A DNA stretch of 20,449 bases from Tieghemiomyces parasiticus (Eukaryota; Kickxellomycota; Dimargaritomycetes; Dimargaritales; Dimargaritaceae). How positions within the stretch are numbered: the stretch's first letter is position 1; the number at the start of each line of letters is the position of its first letter. The DNA lies in contig JANBPT010000869.1 in the NCBI GenBank assembly GCA_027575765.1, forward strand, positions 1 through 20,449, read 5' to 3'. Under the pieces are notes generated by a model. It was not told the DNA's origin, searched no databases, and worked only from the letters and a program-made list of their open reading frames with translations. This document shows, piece after piece, positions 18,101-20,449 of this stretch. The translations under genes and the position numbers were made by a program.

Positions 18101-18239
18101 TCCAAACGTTATAATTACGATGTGCATAACAGTCCTGCTAGGCGCCGGACGAAAGTCCAGAGGTGTAATGCTCGGCCATGTGTAGTCGTTCTCATGTCAC
18201 TCACAGCGATACAGTGAAGAATATGGCGATTGTAGGCGT
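15198..18239. other. Long region without a recognised gene
   Basis: Only short, mutually overlapping ORFs occur. Examples are 15532-15756 on plus (74 codons, MGEILGVVDLYSNG start in a good ATGG context) and 17288-17647 on minus (119 codons). None has a known motif, signal peptide or splice structure. About 16650-17700 is visibly richer in A and T than the coding regions. There is a C9 run at 17893-17901. No tRNA, rRNA, transposase, integrase or terminal repeat was seen. Confidence 0.5.
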
Positions 18240-18245
18240 TTTATT
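18240..18245 (-). terminator. Poly(A) signal of the 357-aa secreted protein gene
   Basis: TTTATT on plus is AATAAA on minus, 92 bases beyond the stop codon at 18338. Confidence 0.55.
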
Positions 18246-18337
18246 TTGATGGACATTCGCATGGCAGCAACTAAACAACCTCCCGGTTGCCACGAGTATG
18301 CCTAAGAGGGAGGGGAAGGGGGAAATATACAAGATAA

Positions 18338-19411
18338 TCAGCGCTGGTTCACCGTCACCTTCACCTCTAATTTCTTACCAGTGGCGGGGTTAGGCTTGGG
18401 CAGGTCGGATGTGACGGTTGGAGTAGCGGCGGAGGTTAGGGCGGGAGCTGGGGCTTGGACGGAAACGGTAGACTGGGCGGCGACTGCACCCTGAGAAGTC
18501 ACCGGAACTGGAGCGGGTGCAGCAGCCTGAACAGTAGTCAAGGACTGGGCGGGGGCAGGCGCCTGCACGACCGCTGGAGGCTGGGCAGGTGCTACTGCCT
18601 GAGCGGCCGCCGGCGTCGCAGCGGTCAGATCGGCCGGGGCCTGAGCCGGAGCAGCAGCCGAGACCGCCTTGGCACTGCTGGACTTGCCAGGCACGACAAC
18701 GTCACTATCATCCTCCTTACCCTTGTCCTTATCCTTACCCTTCTTGTCATCGTCGTCGTCATCATCGCTGTCTTCGTCGCCTTTGACAAGTCCCCCAATG
18801 CCATTGTAGGCGCGCCGCGCACCGAAGAATGTACCGGCGAGACCCGCGCCGGCGGTGGCCAGGCTAATCATCTTGAGCTTCTTGGCCGACCGTTCGGCAT
18901 CCTCGGCCTTTTCCAGTTCGTCGTCCTGAGCCCGCTGGCGCCGCTTGCGCTTTAGTTTCTCCCTCAGAACTTCTGCATCGGCAGCGGCAACGGTGGCTTC
19001 TCGGTTAGCCGGGTTGCGCAGGCCAGGGTAATTATTGGACGGATATGAATGACCAACGGGTGAGTCGGTGTAGCGCTGGATCGGGCTGCTGCTACCGCTA
19101 CTGCCAGGCGAGACAGGCAAGCCGGCCGCCTTACGGGCCCGTTTCAAGTCCTGTAACGTCTCATATTCCTCATCGTCTTCCTTCTGGCGCTTCTTGACCC
19201 GCTCCATCTCGCCAGCCTGAAGTGTCGCCTTGTGGGCGTCGTCAGCTGCCTGTTTGATCCCGGCAAGGCCGCCGACCGTCAGGAGACTTCCAGCAACGAC
19301 GTTCCCGATATTGGCAAGTTTTTCGTTGTTGGCAGACCCGTCAGCTGTCACAGCCGGAGTCCCCAAAAAGGCGACCAGTGTGAGTAGGGAGAGCTGGACC
19401 GTGGGGCGCAT
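18338..19411 (-). CDS. Predicted secreted, cysteine-free protein with Gly-rich hydrophobic segments, 357 aa
   Basis: The ATG (19409-19411) is in CTCCACCATGCG; the stop is TGA. The signal peptide is MRPTVQLSLLTLVAFLGTPA with likely cleavage after VTA (residue 23). Then come a Gly-rich hydrophobic stretch NIGNVVAGSLLTVGGLAGI (34-52), a charged probable coiled coil (about 55-95), a Ser/Pro/Asn/Tyr stretch (98-135), a second charged helix with the polybasic run KLKRKRRQR (152-160), a second Gly-rich hydrophobic segment (about 181-209, AGAGLAGTFFGARRAYNGIGG), an Asp run with Lys/Asp repeats (212-236), and an Ala/Pro/Val/Gln-rich tail with recurring QAPAPA-type units (about 245-330). There are no cysteines. 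Dibasic sites could be Kex2 targets; the polybasic run could also be an NLS. No family recognised; the two Gly-rich segments may be membrane-associating. Confidence 0.78.
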   Translation of the reverse strand: MRPTVQLSLLTLVAFLGTPAVTADGSANNEKLANIGNVVAGSLLTVGGLAGIKQAADDAHKATLQAGEMERVKKRQKEDDEEYETLQDLKRARKAAGLPVSPGSSGSSSPIQRYTDSPVGHSYPSNNYPGLRNPANREATVAAADAEVLREKLKRKRRQRAQDDELEKAEDAERSAKKLKMISLATAGAGLAGTFFGARRAYNGIGGLVKGDEDSDDDDDDDKKGKDKDKGKEDDSDVVVPGKSSSAKAVSAAAPAQAPADLTAATPAAAQAVAPAQPPAVVQAPAPAQSLTTVQAAAPAPVPVTSQGAVAAQSTVSVQAPAPALTSAATPTVTSDLPKPNPATGKKLEVKVTVNQR

Positions 19412-19469
19412 GGTGGAGAACTTGAAGATTGCAGTTATGCAAGAGAGGAAAGGGAGGGCCAGAACGGGG

Positions 19470-19479
19470 TATATAAAAA
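19470..19479 (-). promoter_or_regulatory. TATA box of the 357-aa secreted protein gene
   Basis: TATATAAAAA on plus reads TTTTTATATA on minus, about 60 bases upstream of the leftward ATG, a plausible TATA distance. The motif is in better consensus orientation for rightward transcription, so it could serve either direction. Confidence 0.5.
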
Positions 19480-20449
19480 TAATAATACCGGTGCGATAAG
19501 GAATAAAAATGGTGATCAGTCAATGCGGAATAGGACCAGTCTGCACTTATCAGGGCCGATCGGGCAATGCAAACTGGGTGGAAGGTTGGCAGTATCCAAT
19601 ATATGAAAACGCAAGTGGGCGATAGCCAGTATGGAATAGGATAGATTGGCAATATGTATAAAAGTGGCAGGAACGGTAATAAATGTAATAGCAGGTGACA
19701 TACTAGTCTGGTAGGGCAGCGCGGATACCGGCCAGGTTATATACTTTGGCAGGAAGGTTAGACGGGGCGCACAGCCGGCCTATACCGCAATGTCGTCTGT
19801 GACTGTCGGTGAGTTGGACCGTTCATTCTCCAAGGCGGACAGCTCTCTGTGTGCGTGTGGGTGTGTTTTTTTTCTTCCACTTGGTGGCAGGGCAACTCCC
19901 ATTTGCCTGGCGGATAAGAGGAATGGGCACGGAAAAGGATATGGTCGCATGGTGACACGCAGTGGCGAGCAAGGTCACAACGCGTTACTCAGGCACAGTT
20001 TAAAGTGCGCTATCGCTGTCGAACGAGACGAGTGTCGAACGGACAACTACCATTAGTTACGAGTAGCAGGTTTAATGGAAACGAAGGAAAAATGGGAAGA
20101 GACGAACAAGGAAAGCCCGTCCGACTATTCGTCCGAAGGTGACACAGATACGCCATGGTCGGGCAGGTGGGGAGGAGGAGGATAGATGGACCCTGTCCAG
20201 ATTAGTGGGCTTCAAATGGCCCCGCGACACGGCCAGTGAGGGTGTAAGGGACAGAGGGACGGATAAGTCGAGTAGACTGATGAACAAGGCGATAAGGGAA
20301 GGAAAACAGGCTAACGATTAGGAATAGGGGTGGTGTCGACAAATTCAAGGTCCGCGAGGGGATGATTGGTTAACAGGATAGGGTCACTCGGAGACACAAG
20401 CAAATTCGCTGTTGCGAGTCACAAGACCAGACCGTGGTCAACCCTCAGC
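19480..20449. other. Upstream region of the 357-aa gene and right-edge sequence
   Basis: No convincing gene. It contains repeated GGAATA(GG) motifs (19500, 19527, 19633, 20321), several TGGCA(G/A) motifs, a TTATATAC box at 19738-19745 some 45 bases before a short plus-strand ORF (19790-20056, 88 codons, no motif), a GT-rich/T8 tract (19847-19873) and a purine-rich plus strand from about 20075 to 20330. Confidence 0.45.

Noticed and set aside
19790..20056. 88-codon plus ORF with a TATA-like box upstream
   Set aside because: No recognisable domain; an intron-like GTGAGT...CAG would leave only a peptide of about 28 residues; not enough to call a gene.
1..20449. CRISPR arrays, insertion sequences, transposases, rRNA, bacterial operon features
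   Set aside because: I saw no regularly spaced repeats, transposase motifs or terminal inverted repeats; the gene structure is eukaryotic.

Overview
The window is nuclear DNA from a fungus, most likely an early-diverging (non-Dikarya) lineage. This rests on spliceosomal introns of 107-153 bp with GTAAGT/GTAAAT/GTAAGA donors, CTAAC branch points and pyrimidine-rich YAG acceptors; AATAAA poly(A) signals; CACCATGG-type start contexts; and housekeeping proteins that are clearly eukaryotic (eIF5 and Rad54). A Phafin-like PH-FYVE protein and several low-complexity secreted proteins would fit a zoopagomycete such as a member of the Kickxellomycotina/Dimargaritales. That placement is inference and the sequence does not prove it.

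Layout. Bases 1-1080 carry no convincing gene, but they hold a block of tandem hairpins (672-744) and a C-rich/G4-prone tract (930-975). Bases 1394-2611 (+) encode an intronless 405-aa eIF5. Bases 2740-4068 are intergenic, with a dense cluster of GCAAA motifs and a palindrome (3107-3267) and then the pyrimidine-rich leader of RAD54. Bases 4069-7409 (+) hold a six-exon RAD54 gene whose spliced product is 889 aa. Bases 7410-8759 are intergenic, with simple repeats and a possible 5' leader intron. Bases 8760-12644 (+) encode one 1294-aa open frame with a Phafin-like PH domain split by a long insert, a complete FYVE zinc finger and a long Ser/Pro/His-rich tail.

From 12.6 kb to the end the character changes. 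The region is gene-poor and contains three predicted secreted proteins with no recognised family: a 187-aa two-cysteine protein (13558-14121, +), a 210-aa Tyr/Pro/Gly-rich protein (14460-15092, -) convergent with it, and a 357-aa cysteine-free protein with Gly-rich hydrophobic segments, polybasic sites and an Asp run (18338-19411, -). A 3.2-kb stretch without a gene (15093-18337) separates the last two.

Working relationships: eIF5 (translation start), Rad54 (homologous recombination) and the PH-FYVE protein (phosphoinositide-rich endosomes/autophagy, by family) are independent housekeeping genes with their own leaders and poly(A) signals; there is no operon logic. The three secreted proteins are the most novel content. 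They could be cell-wall, adhesive or effector-type proteins, but nothing in the sequence fixes their function.
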